Of a stretch of 64,000 nt of DNA, positions 18,248 through 29,752 are shown one piece after another. A program made the translations under genes and the position numbers. Positions within the stretch are counted from its first letter, which is position 1, and each line of letters starts with the position of its first letter. Source of the stretch: Hungatella sp. UBA3048. Lineage in GTDB: Bacteria; Bacillota; Clostridia; Lachnospirales; Lachnospiraceae. The notes below the pieces were generated by a model. It was not told the origin of the DNA, did no database searches, and worked only from the letters and a program-made list of their open reading frames with translations. Location: assembly GCA_002367105.1 (NCBI GenBank), contig DFCS01000003.1:108374-172373 (forward strand), written 5' to 3'.

Positions 18248-20260
18248 ATGGAATTATCATCAAAACACTCTGACATTTCAAAATTAACACTTGGAGGAAC
18301 TCTGGTAACATTAGGTGTCGTATATGGAGATATCGGTACTTCACCGCTTTATGTTATGAAATCCGTTATCTTCGGGAATGGGGGAATCCAACATATTTCA
18401 GAAAATTTTATTCTGGGAACCTTATCTCTGGTATTCTGGACACTCACGATTTTAACAAGCATAAAATATGTTTGTATTACACTAAAGGCAGACAACAATG
18501 GAGAAGGTGGCATCTTCTCACTTTATACACTTGTCAGAAGCCGTTCCAGATGGTTAATCATACCCGCCATGATCGGAGGTTCTGCACTGCTAGCTGATGG
18601 GATGCTGACACCGGCAGTAACCGTTACATCAGCCGTCGAGGGACTCAAACTTCTCCCTGTTTTTCAAGATCTTTTTGGCAATAACCAGAAAAATATTGTT
18701 TTACTTGTTATTTTCATAATCTGTGTCCTGTTTTTTATCCAGCATATAGGCACTGAATTTATTGGGAAACTGTTTGGTCCCATTATGTTTTTATGGTTCT
18801 GCAGCCTGGCTTTTTTTGGTATTGTCAATTTAGTGGAAAACCCATTCCTGCTGCGTGCATTGTCCCCTCATTATGCAATCAATATCCTGTTCAGCGACGA
18901 TAACAAGCTTGGCTTTTTTATTCTGGGAAGCATATTTCTATGTTCTACCGGAGCAGAAGCACTCTACTCTGATATGGGACATGTAGGCAGAAAAAACATC
19001 TACTTTACATGGCCATTTGTTAAAATATGTTTATTGCTGAACTACTTTGGACAGGGTGCATGGATTTTATCTGCAAAAAGTAATCCTGCCCATGCCTTAA
19101 TAGAGGACATCAATCCTTTTTATCAGATGATCCCTCATGGTATGCTGATATATGGTATCATAATATCTACTTTTGCCGCCATTATCGCATCACAGGCTTT
19201 GATTTCAGGTTCCTTTACCCTTGTATCGGAAGCAATCAAACTGAATCTTTTTCCAAAACTTCACACGTTATATCCTTCCCATTTAAAGGGCCAGCTTTAC
19301 ATTCCTGCAATCAACCGGATTTTATGCTTTGTCTGTATCGGAATCGTTCTTTACTTTCAAAGTTCCGAGAAAATGGAATCCGCATATGGTCTTTCCATAA
19401 CAGTTACCATGCTTATGACAACCATTCTGTTATTTAATTATATGAGGAAGAAAAAGACACCCATTGTGCTTGCGGTCATCATGCTTGTTTTCTTTATGAG
19501 TTTTGAAGTTTCTTTCTTCCTGGCAAACATTCTTAAATTTTTCCATGGTGGATTTGTTGCTGTCATTATTGCAGTTTCCATCTTATTTGTTATGTATCTC
19601 TGGGACAGATCTCATATCATAAAGATGCGCTACGTGGAGTATGTGCCGATTAAAGACTACGTGCAGCAGCTAAGTCAGCTATGCGCTGATCCAGAAGTTC
19701 CAAAATACGCCAGCAACCTTGTGTGCTTAAGTAACTGTTCCAAACCAAAGGAAATTGAACGTAAAATCATGTACTTCCTTTTAGATAAACGCCCCAAAAA
19801 AGCGGACGTCTACTGGTTTGTAAACGTTTCCGTAACAGATGAACCTTATCAGGCTGAATATGCTGTTGAAAACTTTAATACGTCCAATATCATGAAAATA
19901 GATTTAAAGCTTGGATTCCGAATCGATCAGAGTCTGAATGTTTTTTTAAGGCAGATATCAACAGATTTGGTAAAGAACAAGGAAATAGAACCGCAGACCA
20001 GCACATACTCCATTTTGCCTAACCGCAGCCTGGGAGATTTCCGCTTTGTGTTTATCCAGGAAATCCTTTCCCATGAATCCTCTTTATCTGCCTGGGACTC
20101 TCTTCTGTTAAGAACCAAGTTCTTCATACAGAAATTTACCGCATCCCCAACGAACTGGTTTGGACTTGATACCAGTGATGTTTATATAGAAAAGGTACCG
20201 ATGTTTCTTGGGCATTCAAATCATGTTGTCTTAAAAAGAAACGATGGGAAAAAGAGTTAA
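18248..20260 (+). CDS. kup: Kup-family potassium uptake transporter
   Basis: 670 aa. The N-terminus LGVVYGDIGTSPLYV and KYVCITLKADNNGEGGIFSLY are Kup/HAK/KT hallmarks, with about 12 membrane segments to residue 450 and a hydrophilic C-terminal domain. Kup proteins import K+ with protons. The RBS AAAGGGGA precedes the ATG. It is a single-gene unit with its own promoter, attenuator leader and terminator, so expression is probably set by a metabolite or ion. AT-richer codon use than region 1. Confidence 0.95.
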   Translation: MELSSKHSDISKLTLGGTLVTLGVVYGDIGTSPLYVMKSVIFGNGGIQHISENFILGTLSLVFWTLTILTSIKYVCITLKADNNGEGGIFSLYTLVRSRSRWLIIPAMIGGSALLADGMLTPAVTVTSAVEGLKLLPVFQDLFGNNQKNIVLLVIFIICVLFFIQHIGTEFIGKLFGPIMFLWFCSLAFFGIVNLVENPFLLRALSPHYAINILFSDDNKLGFFILGSIFLCSTGAEALYSDMGHVGRKNIYFTWPFVKICLLLNYFGQGAWILSAKSNPAHALIEDINPFYQMIPHGMLIYGIIISTFAAIIASQALISGSFTLVSEAIKLNLFPKLHTLYPSHLKGQLYIPAINRILCFVCIGIVLYFQSSEKMESAYGLSITVTMLMTTILLFNYMRKKKTPIVLAVIMLVFFMSFEVSFFLANILKFFHGGFVAVIIAVSILFVMYLWDRSHIIKMRYVEYVPIKDYVQQLSQLCADPEVPKYASNLVCLSNCSKPKEIERKIMYFLLDKRPKKADVYWFVNVSVTDEPYQAEYAVENFNTSNIMKIDLKLGFRIDQSLNVFLRQISTDLVKNKEIEPQTSTYSILPNRSLGDFRFVFIQEILSHESSLSAWDSLLLRTKFFIQKFTASPTNWFGLDTSDVYIEKVPMFLGHSNHVVLKRNDGKKS

Positions 20261-20273
20261 TAAGGTAAAAGTT

Positions 20274-20315
20274 AAGGACTTCTATGAAAATCAATTCATA
20301 GGAGTCCTTTTTTGT
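20274..20315 (+). terminator. Rho-independent terminator of kup
   Basis: AAGGACTTCTATGAA pairs with TTCATAGGAGTCCTT (one mismatch) over a 6-nt loop, followed by a run of T. Confidence 0.85.
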
Positions 20316-20380
20316 AACTGCCGCATAGATACATATAAATAAAAACAAAAAAGTTTATTCACATTTCTTGTACAACATTG

Positions 20381-21307
20381 TCAAGCATACATACGAACCC
20401 AAGATAATAAAAGAGTTATAAACTCTCTTGAATATCTATGCTCCAAATTTTCAAAGTAATTATAAGAACAAGTACCAGATAATAATTGAGATAAAGATTT
20501 TATAGCTTCAGCAGGACAGATATTATCTTTTCCACCTGCAGTTAGTAATACAGGACAATTTAATCTATTAACATGAGAGATCGTATCTACAAATCCCAAA
20601 GCTTGCCATCCATCATCTGTATTATCAATTGAACAAAGTGGTTCGTAGTTATAAGTAATAGCTCTCAGACTCTTTGCCATAGGCAAATTAGTAAGGAAAG
20701 GTACATCTGCCGCTACACATCTTACTCCCTTATCTTTAAAAATCGAACCTAAAAGCAAAGAGCAGCCTCCGCCTTGACTTGTTCCAAAAAATGAAACCCT
20801 ATTTTCTATTACTTCAGTTTGCGCCATTGCCCACCTTACTGCTAAAATACAGTTCACAAGCCATTGTTTATATCCTTTTTCGGCATAACTTATTATCGTG
20901 TCAGCCAATACAGGCCAAGTATTATCCCGTTGTTTGCTTTCATCTGGACCACTTGGCGTAGCATATCCAAGTGGTGAAATGTGAAGAACATTATATCCTT
21001 GTGATACAAGTTCTGGATGAGCACTAATTTCTGCACCATATCCAGGAGTATGGATCAGTAATGGTGCTGGTCCAGACATTACTGGTTGCCAATACCCATA
21101 AAACTCATCCATACCTTCAGGTTTGAATTTTACATATGTAAACTCGTTTTTTACATGTCTAATCCCAAAATTGAAGGAAAATCCATTGTCAGAAAGAACT
21201 TCAACATCATATTTTATTGAGTTGGCCATTTTCCATATAGATTCTACCCATTTATCTACCTCTTCAGGTCTTGGATAATTTTTAAATTCTTTAAATTCTG
21301 AATACAT
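20381..21307 (-). CDS. Acetyl-xylan-esterase/cephalosporin-C-deacetylase-like alpha/beta hydrolase
   Basis: 308 aa, no signal peptide. Nucleophile Ser177 sits in FFGTSQGGG, the hallmark of the AXE1 family; GGKDNICP supplies the acid and NLEHRYS the histidine. The family removes acetyl groups from sugars inside the cell. YGYWQPVMSGPAPLLIHTPGYGAE carries the oxyanion region. Single gene between convergent kup and an XRE regulator; no glycan genes are adjacent, so the natural substrate is unclear. Confidence 0.8.
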   Translation of the reverse strand: MYSEFKEFKNYPRPEEVDKWVESIWKMANSIKYDVEVLSDNGFSFNFGIRHVKNEFTYVKFKPEGMDEFYGYWQPVMSGPAPLLIHTPGYGAEISAHPELVSQGYNVLHISPLGYATPSGPDESKQRDNTWPVLADTIISYAEKGYKQWLVNCILAVRWAMAQTEVIENRVSFFGTSQGGGCSLLLGSIFKDKGVRCVAADVPFLTNLPMAKSLRAITYNYEPLCSIDNTDDGWQALGFVDTISHVNRLNCPVLLTAGGKDNICPAEAIKSLSQLLSGTCSYNYFENLEHRYSREFITLLLSWVRMYA

Positions 21308-21411
21308 TGTTTATCTCCTTATTTATTAAAAACCGTTCCAGATCTTCATCACTAAGGCTTGAAAATCTTTTTCTCATATTTGAATTTCAAATTCTGTTTT
21401 TGATTAAATGT

Positions 21412-22131
21412 TTAATCTTTACCTTTCATTTCCTTTGCCATAATGTTTAATCTATCATTTTCGGATTCATAATCTCTTAGAATATGAAGCGCTTTTTCAC
21501 TAAGAGCACCATATAAAACAGCAGCTTCAACTTGAGGAAAGATATATTCTGCGTACGGCAGCATAATCCTGATTAATCTATAATCAAGATCACCTTCAAG
21601 GATTTTTTGTAATATTATAGAAATTGAATTTCCGTCAAGAAACGGAATTAATCGTTCAAGCAAATTCTCATTGATTGTGTCATATGTTGCGTTTTCCAGC
21701 AGTTTGACAACTGCATCATCATTTATGTATTCCGCAAGTGAAACAATGCTTGAAATATCTATTCCATGTTTTGCAAGACCTTTTGCCATTTTGTCAAGTA
21801 AACTGGGCTTTAGCAACGGTGCGATATTTACAATATCAGATATGCATTGCTTGTCCAATTCACTGCATAAATCTTGCCCTTCCACAGCGCTTTCAAGAAT
21901 GGCGGCTTCCTTTTCAGTTGGATGGCCGGAACTAATAAGTTCATCAAGACTGATGCCGAAAACATCTGCAACTTCAATTAAAATAGATATATCTGGGAAA
22001 CTGTCTCCGCACTCATATTTTGATATTGCCTGACGGGTCAGGTTAAGTCGTTCAGCAAGTTCAGATTGTGTCATGTCTGCTTTCTTACGAAGCCTTGATA
22101 TATATGCACCAAACTTTTTTATATCAAACAT
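21412..22131 (-). CDS. XRE-family helix-turn-helix regulator
   Basis: 239 aa from the ATG at 22129-22131 behind AAGGAGG; the upstream in-frame extension contains the ribosome site and is not coding. Residues 5-60 are an HTH_3 domain (ISRLRKKADMTQSELAERLNLTRQAISKYECG). The remaining 180 residues are helical repeats (ENLLERLIPFLDGNSISII and similar) without a known enzymatic motif, as in many Firmicute XRE regulators. Targets unknown; the esterase gene downstream is a candidate. Confidence 0.88.
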   Translation of the reverse strand: MFDIKKFGAYISRLRKKADMTQSELAERLNLTRQAISKYECGDSFPDISILIEVADVFGISLDELISSGHPTEKEAAILESAVEGQDLCSELDKQCISDIVNIAPLLKPSLLDKMAKGLAKHGIDISSIVSLAEYINDDAVVKLLENATYDTINENLLERLIPFLDGNSISIILQKILEGDLDYRLIRIMLPYAEYIFPQVEAAVLYGALSEKALHILRDYESENDRLNIMAKEMKGKD

Positions 22132-22207
22132 AAAAGATACCTCCTTATATTCAGAATATCGTGGTTGAAAAGACAAATCAAGCAAAGGATAGTTGCTATT
22201 AAGAGAA

Positions 22208-22250
22208 AAAATCCCTAATTTCTTCGCTTATCAAAGAAATAGAGATTTTC
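22208..22250 (-). terminator. Terminator downstream of the XRE promoter region / upstream unit
   Basis: Imperfect stem AAATCCCTAATTTCTT / AAGAAATAGAGATTT with T-rich flank on the minus strand; it would end the transcript of the nitroreductase-like gene. Confidence 0.65.
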
Positions 22251-22315
22251 CATGTGACGAGGTTGAATTGCCCCAAAATTCTATTTTATTTGTCACAGAC
22301 ACAGAGCATAGCACT

Positions 22316-23515
22316 TTAATCCATGACGATTAAATCCATCACATCGCGCCGCATGCTTTGCGGAACTTCTTTTATGGGCTCGCCCAAACGAACAAGCATC
22401 TGAATAGTGCCTCCATCAGAAGCGTAGTCGCTGTGGATGCTGCTGTATGGCTCTTTCATTTCGGGGTATTCCTCCAAAACCTGGCTGAGCGGCTGCATAA
22501 CAAAACCTAACCGGTGAGCTGTCAGTATTAATTTACTGTAAATCATACCGCTTTTAACCTGACTGGAACGGTCATTGCCCTTCGCAATAATCAAGGCATA
22601 GGCTGGAGTGTTATCTACCGATGTTCGGGTAGACTGAATAAACATATCCGATGCAGCTTTTCCGCTGTTCATGGAAGGAAAGAGTGTGACCAAGCCCTGC
22701 ATAAGGTGCCGCATGATTCCTGAAGTACCCTGTCCTTCTACGGAAAAGCCATAACGATATTTATTTTTCTGGTACTCGTTAGCGCGAAAGATGATTTCCG
22801 ATTCCTTCATAACACGACTCACACCCGCTTCAATGTTTGCTCCCTGTATTGCGTAGCCGTTCAGTTTATTCATGTTTTCCTTATCCTGAAAAATTTGAAT
22901 CGACAGACCGGCGTCGACATTGATGTTTTCCAACTGATCGATTTGTTCAGAAGTCAATTTAGTTGGCTGATACGCCGCCCTGTTTGTATCCGGTAAGAAC
23001 ATGAAATCATAAAGAGGACTGCTTTTAGGATTGGTTTTTGTAAGCGTGATTCTCGCCACCGGTTTGGTTTTCATGCTTTCTGATAGGCTTTGTTCATTAT
23101 AGTCGCCCTCTGGAAATAATTCTATTGCAGTTTGATACCCTAATTCATCTCCCGCGATATTGACATACTCTAAAAAAGTACCTTGCGTAGCCATCATTTG
23201 CCGTGCAAAAGGATCTACCTCACTTGTTAAGCGCTCACTGTCGGCGTATAAATAAAATACCATGGGATTTTTCTTGTCGAGCCGAATTTTCCACGGTTGC
23301 ATGTTATGGCCGTTTGCAGACAGCAGGCCATGAGCCGCCAGACGTATCCTGGGATCATCAAATTTTTGCGAGTAATTCTTTTGCCAGGGCTCCAAATACT
23401 TTGGTTGTTTAAAAATTCCGCTTATGATAAACAAGGATACAAAAGTGATGATAAGCAGAGCTCCAACGCATGAAAATATAATGGCCATTGTTTTCTTCAC
23501 CTTCCTCTTGCTCAT
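22316..23515 (-). CDS. Membrane-anchored nitroreductase-like protein (Acg type)
   Basis: 399 aa with one N-terminal membrane anchor (residues 10-32). The rest resembles the Acg-like nitroreductase superfamily: AAHGLLSANGHNMQPWKI, IQGANIEAGVSRVMKESEI, and SKLILTAHRLGFVMQPLSQVL where FMN and dimer contacts normally lie. Substrate unknown. It overlaps the stop of the upstream tetR gene by 4 bp (ATGA), so it is coexpressed with and probably controlled by that regulator, as drug- or stress-induced reductases often are. Confidence 0.78.
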   Translation of the reverse strand: MSKRKVKKTMAIIFSCVGALLIITFVSLFIISGIFKQPKYLEPWQKNYSQKFDDPRIRLAAHGLLSANGHNMQPWKIRLDKKNPMVFYLYADSERLTSEVDPFARQMMATQGTFLEYVNIAGDELGYQTAIELFPEGDYNEQSLSESMKTKPVARITLTKTNPKSSPLYDFMFLPDTNRAAYQPTKLTSEQIDQLENINVDAGLSIQIFQDKENMNKLNGYAIQGANIEAGVSRVMKESEIIFRANEYQKNKYRYGFSVEGQGTSGIMRHLMQGLVTLFPSMNSGKAASDMFIQSTRTSVDNTPAYALIIAKGNDRSSQVKSGMIYSKLILTAHRLGFVMQPLSQVLEEYPEMKEPYSSIHSDYASDGGTIQMLVRLGEPIKEVPQSMRRDVMDLIVMD

Positions 23516-24183
23516 TGATGCTCCCCTCCATTTGTAGTTTGTATTGACCGTATGATAAGCTGAAAAGCTAATGATATCAATTCCTCCGGTGTCATCCTGT
23601 GATAGTTCTTAATATAGTTTTCCTTCCTATTCGCGGTATTAAACACGCCAAGCATGCAAGCCCATAAAGTAAGTGCCGTCTTTACTACATCCAGATCACT
23701 GCGGATAGAGTTTTCCGTAATACCCCTTTTCAGTATTCCGGTTAGATACCCCAGTATCTCCTCCCCAAGAGCATAGCATTCTTCTCTTGACTGGTCGGAA
23801 ATTCCTTTTTGAAAATCCAGTTCCCCATTTTCATATTCCATAATTGCCTTGAAATATTTTGGATAATCCTTGCTGAACCGATACATTGCCAGAGACATCA
23901 GTCTGATTTCCTCAATTGCATTACAGGCGTTTTCTTTTTCTAAGTCTTCCTTTAACATACCTATTAACAGCTTGTATCCCCTTATCATTATTTCAAAATA
24001 GATTTGCTCTTTACTGTTGAAATAGACATATACTGTCCTCTTACTAAACTCAGCCTCTTTCGCTACATCATCCATCGTGGCGTTGTCATATCCCTTTGTA
24101 AAAAAGATTCTTTCCGCTGCTTCAATAATGTCTTTTCTGCGGATTTCTTTTTCTTTTTCCTTGCGTTCATTGATTCCCAACAA
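23512..24183 (-). CDS. TetR-family transcriptional regulator
   Basis: 223 aa. N-terminal HTH: IRRKDIIEAAERIFFTKGYDNATMDDVAKEAEFSKRTVYVYFNSKEQIYFE is textbook TetR. The C-terminal ligand domain is divergent, as usual. Likely an autoregulated repressor of the two-gene unit with the nitroreductase-like protein. The 5' end begins MLGINERKEKEKE; the region upstream is AT-rich with TATAC-type boxes but no clear operator. Confidence 0.92.
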   Translation of the reverse strand: MLGINERKEKEKEIRRKDIIEAAERIFFTKGYDNATMDDVAKEAEFSKRTVYVYFNSKEQIYFEIMIRGYKLLIGMLKEDLEKENACNAIEEIRLMSLAMYRFSKDYPKYFKAIMEYENGELDFQKGISDQSREECYALGEEILGYLTGILKRGITENSIRSDLDVVKTALTLWACMLGVFNTANRKENYIKNYHRMTPEELISLAFQLIIRSIQTTNGGEHQ

Positions 24184-24300
24184 TTATACCTCTCAATTCA
24201 CTTAGATGTAATAAAGTATACTTATAGTTTACTTGATTGTATAACATATTTCACCTTACGTCAATACATCATTTAATAAGGATTGTGGTAATTATACATA

Positions 24301-24343
24301 AAAGTAGACAGGATAAAATTTCACTTTTTATCCTGTCTACTTT
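24301..24343. terminator. Strong bidirectional terminator
   Basis: AAAGTAGACAGGATAAAA (24301-24318) and TTTTATCCTGTCTACTTT (24326-24343) form an 18-bp perfect stem with a 7-nt loop and A/T flanks; it separates the tetR region from the convergent-reading PTS operon end. Confidence 0.85.
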
Positions 24344-24386
24344 CATTTTATAAGTTCACCTTATATTTATTAGGATTTTATTTTCC

Positions 24387-25412
24387 CTATCTGTAATTAT
24401 TCTTCCAAGATGGTGACAGAAGGTATAGCTCATTGCTTAGTTCATCGAAGTTTAAATTATTCGTTCTCTCTAAATCCTTAATCAGCGAATCGTTAAAGTT
24501 CGGATTCATTCCTCCACATATGCCTGTAGCTATTGCTCCGATGGTATCCGTATCCCCACCAATGGATGCACAAAGCTTAGCGGATATCATGGGATCACCC
24601 CCAGATAATTCTATGATTGCAAGAATGGATGGAATGGTTTCAATGGTCTCAACCCCTGTGCCTATCACTTCATATAGGTTTTTCAACGCCTCTGGCATTG
24701 TACAATTTCTAATCATTTTTTTTGCCAGTTTCATTCTCTGAACGATAGATGCTGATGGAATCTGAAAGCCACGGCTCAATGCTCGTCCGGTAATTTCTTC
24801 CGCCAAGTTCCATATCTTTTCTATGTCATTTCCACCCGAGACAACATAACTGACAATTCCGGCAACAATACTGGCTCCCTGTATGGCAATTGAAGTATTA
24901 TGCGAAGGTTTGCATATCATACTTACATTATTGATCAGAGAGTCCATATCTCGATAGTCTGATATAATTCCAATGGGACTTATTTTCATTGCAGCTCCGT
25001 TTGTTGTACCAAGTTTTCCGGTCTCCTCTACGGATACCCCTCGCTCAATTGCTTCCAGTGCTTTTAGTGTACTTGGTCCACATACAAGTGCCGCTACTTT
25101 CGACTCGTTTTTCCATTTAATCAACTGATTGATATAACTCTCTGTATTGATAATGCCATGATTTTCAATTATCATTTTTGCTATCATCATTGTATTAATG
25201 GTATCATCCGTAATTTCACCAGCTGACATGGTTCTGCCAAAAAAATCATCCGCTTGCGATGGAAGAAGTTCTTCTATTCCCTTGGGAAATCTTAAATTAA
25301 TATGCTCCTGCGTCCAGAACTCTGTGGGCATGCCCATGGCATCTCCATAGGCTCCCCCAATCAAAACTCCTCGTATTCTTAAATACAGTTCCTTATCTAT
25401 TTCACTTTTCAT
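24387..25412 (-). CDS. ADP-ribosylglycohydrolase-family protein (DraG/ARH fold)
   Basis: 341 aa. The family motifs are all present: GDAMGMPTEFW near residue 22, ITDDTINTMMIA (metal-binding Asp pair) near 68, and SIGGDTDTIGAIATGICGG near 285 (second metal site). Members split ADP-ribose from proteins or small molecules, and some hydrolyse other N- or O-glycosidic bonds. Its start abuts the stop of the beta-glucoside PTS gene with no gap, so it is expressed with sugar uptake rather than with a nitrogenase or toxin system. A role in nucleoside- or glycoside-phosphate processing is inference. Confidence 0.9.
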   Translation of the reverse strand: MKSEIDKELYLRIRGVLIGGAYGDAMGMPTEFWTQEHINLRFPKGIEELLPSQADDFFGRTMSAGEITDDTINTMMIAKMIIENHGIINTESYINQLIKWKNESKVAALVCGPSTLKALEAIERGVSVEETGKLGTTNGAAMKISPIGIISDYRDMDSLINNVSMICKPSHNTSIAIQGASIVAGIVSYVVSGGNDIEKIWNLAEEITGRALSRGFQIPSASIVQRMKLAKKMIRNCTMPEALKNLYEVIGTGVETIETIPSILAIIELSGGDPMISAKLCASIGGDTDTIGAIATGICGGMNPNFNDSLIKDLERTNNLNFDELSNELYLLSPSWKNNYR

Positions 25413-27374
<1,962 letters not shown>

Positions 27375-28217
27375 CTATTTATCACTATTCATTGCGCGCT
27401 CAATGTGAATAGATAAATACGTTTTTTCTTCGTCTGTGATTAATAAATTACATTCTGTTTTTAAATATTCTTCTATCTTCAAAACACATCCATAGGCCAT
27501 CGCATATTTTTCTTTAACCATCGTAAACAAGTCATTGTCTAGGTATTCGCCAGTATATACTTTATTTGCCAAAGTTCTTTGAACAAAAAATCTTAGGTGC
27601 GTAATAAAACGATGATAGGAAAGTGAAGTAACATCAAAGTACTTCTTATACGTATATATTACGATGTTCGTTAATTCTTTCATGATTTGTGTAACACGGT
27701 ACATATTGTCATCTTCATACTTCTGGTCTGCATTTACGATATGTAAGGCTATAAATCCTGCCTCGTCATCGGGGAGTCTAATCGCAAACTCCTCCTCAAT
27801 TAAATCCAGAGCCTTTAACCCAAATTTATACTCTTCCGGATAAAACCTTTGAATATCCCATAACAAAGAATTTCTAATATTAAACCCTTCTTTAAATCGC
27901 TTTATGGAAAAGCTGATATGATCTGCCAGAGAAATATAGATGACATCGCTGATTTTTTTCCCTAGTTCAAGTCTTGCTTCATTAATGATTCGCTCTGCCA
28001 ATCTAATTTGTTCAAGCGGAAGTTTCATAACAAGTTCTTCAAGCCTTGCTACCTGTATCTTATCTTGTAAGTAGAATATTTTATCGACTTCGTGGTCTTC
28101 CACTTTGTCTCCAACCTTTTTGCCAAAGCATACGCCTTTACCCATAATAATTTTTTCTTTATCATCGTTCTCTTTTACAATTGCAAAATTATTATTTAGT
28201 ATCTTCACTATTTCCAT
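27375..28217 (-). CDS. licT: BglG/LicT-family transcriptional antiterminator
   Basis: 280 aa from the ATG at 28215-28217 behind GTGAGGG. Residues 1-55 are the CAT RNA-binding domain (MEIVKILNNNFAIVKENDD, MGKGVCFGKKVGD); PRD1 and PRD2 follow, with conserved histidines in LADHISFSIKR, IALHIVNAD, YHRFITHLRFF and LSIHIERA. It binds the RAT sequence in its own leader and opens transcription into the PTS gene when substrate is present. First gene of the operon. Confidence 0.93.
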   Translation of the reverse strand: MEIVKILNNNFAIVKENDDKEKIIMGKGVCFGKKVGDKVEDHEVDKIFYLQDKIQVARLEELVMKLPLEQIRLAERIINEARLELGKKISDVIYISLADHISFSIKRFKEGFNIRNSLLWDIQRFYPEEYKFGLKALDLIEEEFAIRLPDDEAGFIALHIVNADQKYEDDNMYRVTQIMKELTNIVIYTYKKYFDVTSLSYHRFITHLRFFVQRTLANKVYTGEYLDNDLFTMVKEKYAMAYGCVLKIEEYLKTECNLLITDEEKTYLSIHIERAMNSDK

Positions 28218-28239
28218 CTTTTTTCCCTCACAAACATAC

Positions 28240-28306
28240 AAAAAACCTATCATCACATCTTACATGGATGATAGGTTTAGCTCGCTTCGCAATCGCAACA
28301 ATTACT
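28240..28306 (-). promoter_or_regulatory. RAT antiterminator site overlapping a terminator
   Basis: On the minus strand GTAATTGTTGCGATTGCGAAGCGAGCTAAACCT (28273-28305) matches the LicT/BglG ribonucleic antiterminator pattern. Its 3' end merges into the terminator arm AAACCTATCATC (28267-28278), which pairs with GATGATAGGTTTTTT (28240-28254). Only one structure can form at a time, which is the standard PRD-antitermination switch. Confidence 0.85.
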
Positions 28307-28319
28307 ACCCTGTGGCTTC

Positions 28320-28347
28320 ATTATATCCCAATTCTGAGAATTGTCAA
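28320..28347 (-). promoter_or_regulatory. Promoter of the licT-PTS operon
   Basis: TTGACA (28342-28347), 16-bp spacer, TATAAT (28320-28325), directly upstream of the RAT leader. Confidence 0.8.
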
Positions 28348-28490
28348 CAACTTTTTACAACATATTTTCGTAATTTACTTAATTAATAATATTTTATTTA
28401 GTGAGTTCTACCATTCAGGAGAGTGGTTTTAATGATATCCTTAGTAAATACAGTGTTTCATCTGCACCACCATCTAATAAATAACCAGGT

Positions 28491-28690
28491 CAAATGGGGC
28501 ATGTTAGATTAGGTACAATAAATACAATTGGAATATCTTTGCTACTCCCTATAATAATGGCTTTCTGTAAGGAGTATCCCAACATTAAGCTGACATTTGA
28601 ACTTAATAATTCAGAAAATATTACACTAATTCAAATAAGTGGTAATAAACTCTTTAGTCATTTGGGTAATATTATCTGCATTTGTCCAGT
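28491..28690 (+). pseudogene. LysR-family regulator relic
   Basis: A short frame reads GHVRLGTINTIGISLLLPII and continues MAFCKEYPNIKLTFELNNSE, the start of a LysR effector-binding domain (family pattern G.lriG....a...LP..l..F...yP.i.l.l). Neither an HTH nor the remaining domain is present. The frame overlaps the 3' end of the opposite-strand hydrolase gene, so it is a dead fragment. Confidence 0.6.
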
Positions 28691-29585
28691 GTAAATAATG
28701 TTCACCATAAAGTGTTTTGATCTTTTGTATAACAGAATTTGAAATTACTTCTTCATGAAGCGTAATCCACTCTTTATCTTCGTCGACTGAATTTTTCGCC
28801 AAAAATGTTAGAACAGGTAAATCATTTGGATATTTCATGTCATAGAGTTCTTTTGTATTTGCATTTACCATATTAAATTCATTTATCACAGAGACATTCA
28901 CACTATTCCAAGCTGTTGCCATTTTATTTATTTTAACTTGTTCTGCAGAATAATAGTTGTTTTTGTTCATACCATCATCAGCATTTGGTAAAAGGTATGT
29001 GATATCCCTAATAATTCCAAATGTATTAAGTAACGTTAAATAAGGAGACATATTGGAATCTTTATTGATTTTTGTTTGATTCGGTATAGACTCGTCAATC
29101 CCAATAATAGCTTCCACTTCATCTGGGTAATTTATTGCATAGTACATAGCATATACGCCCGATATAGAGTGGGGCATCAATATATATGGACCATCAATTT
29201 CTAATTCTTGCAGCGCTGATCTTACTTCATTTACTATATTATCATTAGAACGCTCTTCCTTTGTCGTGTCGCTAAAACCGTACCCAAAATATTCAAGAAT
29301 TATAACTTTATAATCCTCACTTAATCTTTCTGCCAAAGGCATAAAATCTATAATTGGTGAGGCTGTTCCTAAGCCACTCAGTAACACAATTGTTTTTTCT
29401 CCTGAGCCGGTCACATAAGTTTGCATATTCTTACCATCTACTTTTATGGTCTGGCCTATTATATATTTTTTCTTTTCCATTGGCTTCAGAATGTTATGCG
29501 TTACTGCTGAGATTATTACTAACCCAACTATAATCCAAAATATCCATAGTAATACCTTACCAGTTATTTTAAGAGCTTTTTTCAT
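28626..29585 (-). CDS. Membrane-anchored alpha/beta hydrolase
   Basis: 319 aa with one N-terminal membrane segment (about residues 9-30). VLLSGLGTASPIIDF is the oxyanion strand, LMPHSISGVYAMYYA holds the nucleophile elbow (PHSISG), and HYLHWTNADNI near the end supplies the His. The gene overlaps a LysR relic on the other strand. Substrate unknown; homologues are annotated as lipase or haloperoxidase-like hydrolases. Confidence 0.8.
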   Translation of the reverse strand: MKKALKITGKVLLWIFWIIVGLVIISAVTHNILKPMEKKKYIIGQTIKVDGKNMQTYVTGSGEKTIVLLSGLGTASPIIDFMPLAERLSEDYKVIILEYFGYGFSDTTKEERSNDNIVNEVRSALQELEIDGPYILMPHSISGVYAMYYAINYPDEVEAIIGIDESIPNQTKINKDSNMSPYLTLLNTFGIIRDITYLLPNADDGMNKNNYYSAEQVKINKMATAWNSVNVSVINEFNMVNANTKELYDMKYPNDLPVLTFLAKNSVDEDKEWITLHEEVISNSVIQKIKTLYGEHYLHWTNADNITQMTKEFITTYLN

Positions 29586-29752
29586 CTATGTTTGCACTTC
29601 TTTCGCTTTACTCAAGACTCAAGCAAGTTTTGAAATATTGTGCCCATTAGTTGCTAATTTCTCTCAATACTAAATATAAATCACTCTGTTGCAAATATCC
29701 ATGCCTGAATTTCCCGATCTTCTTGAACGGGGCCATTTCGCAGCATGAAATT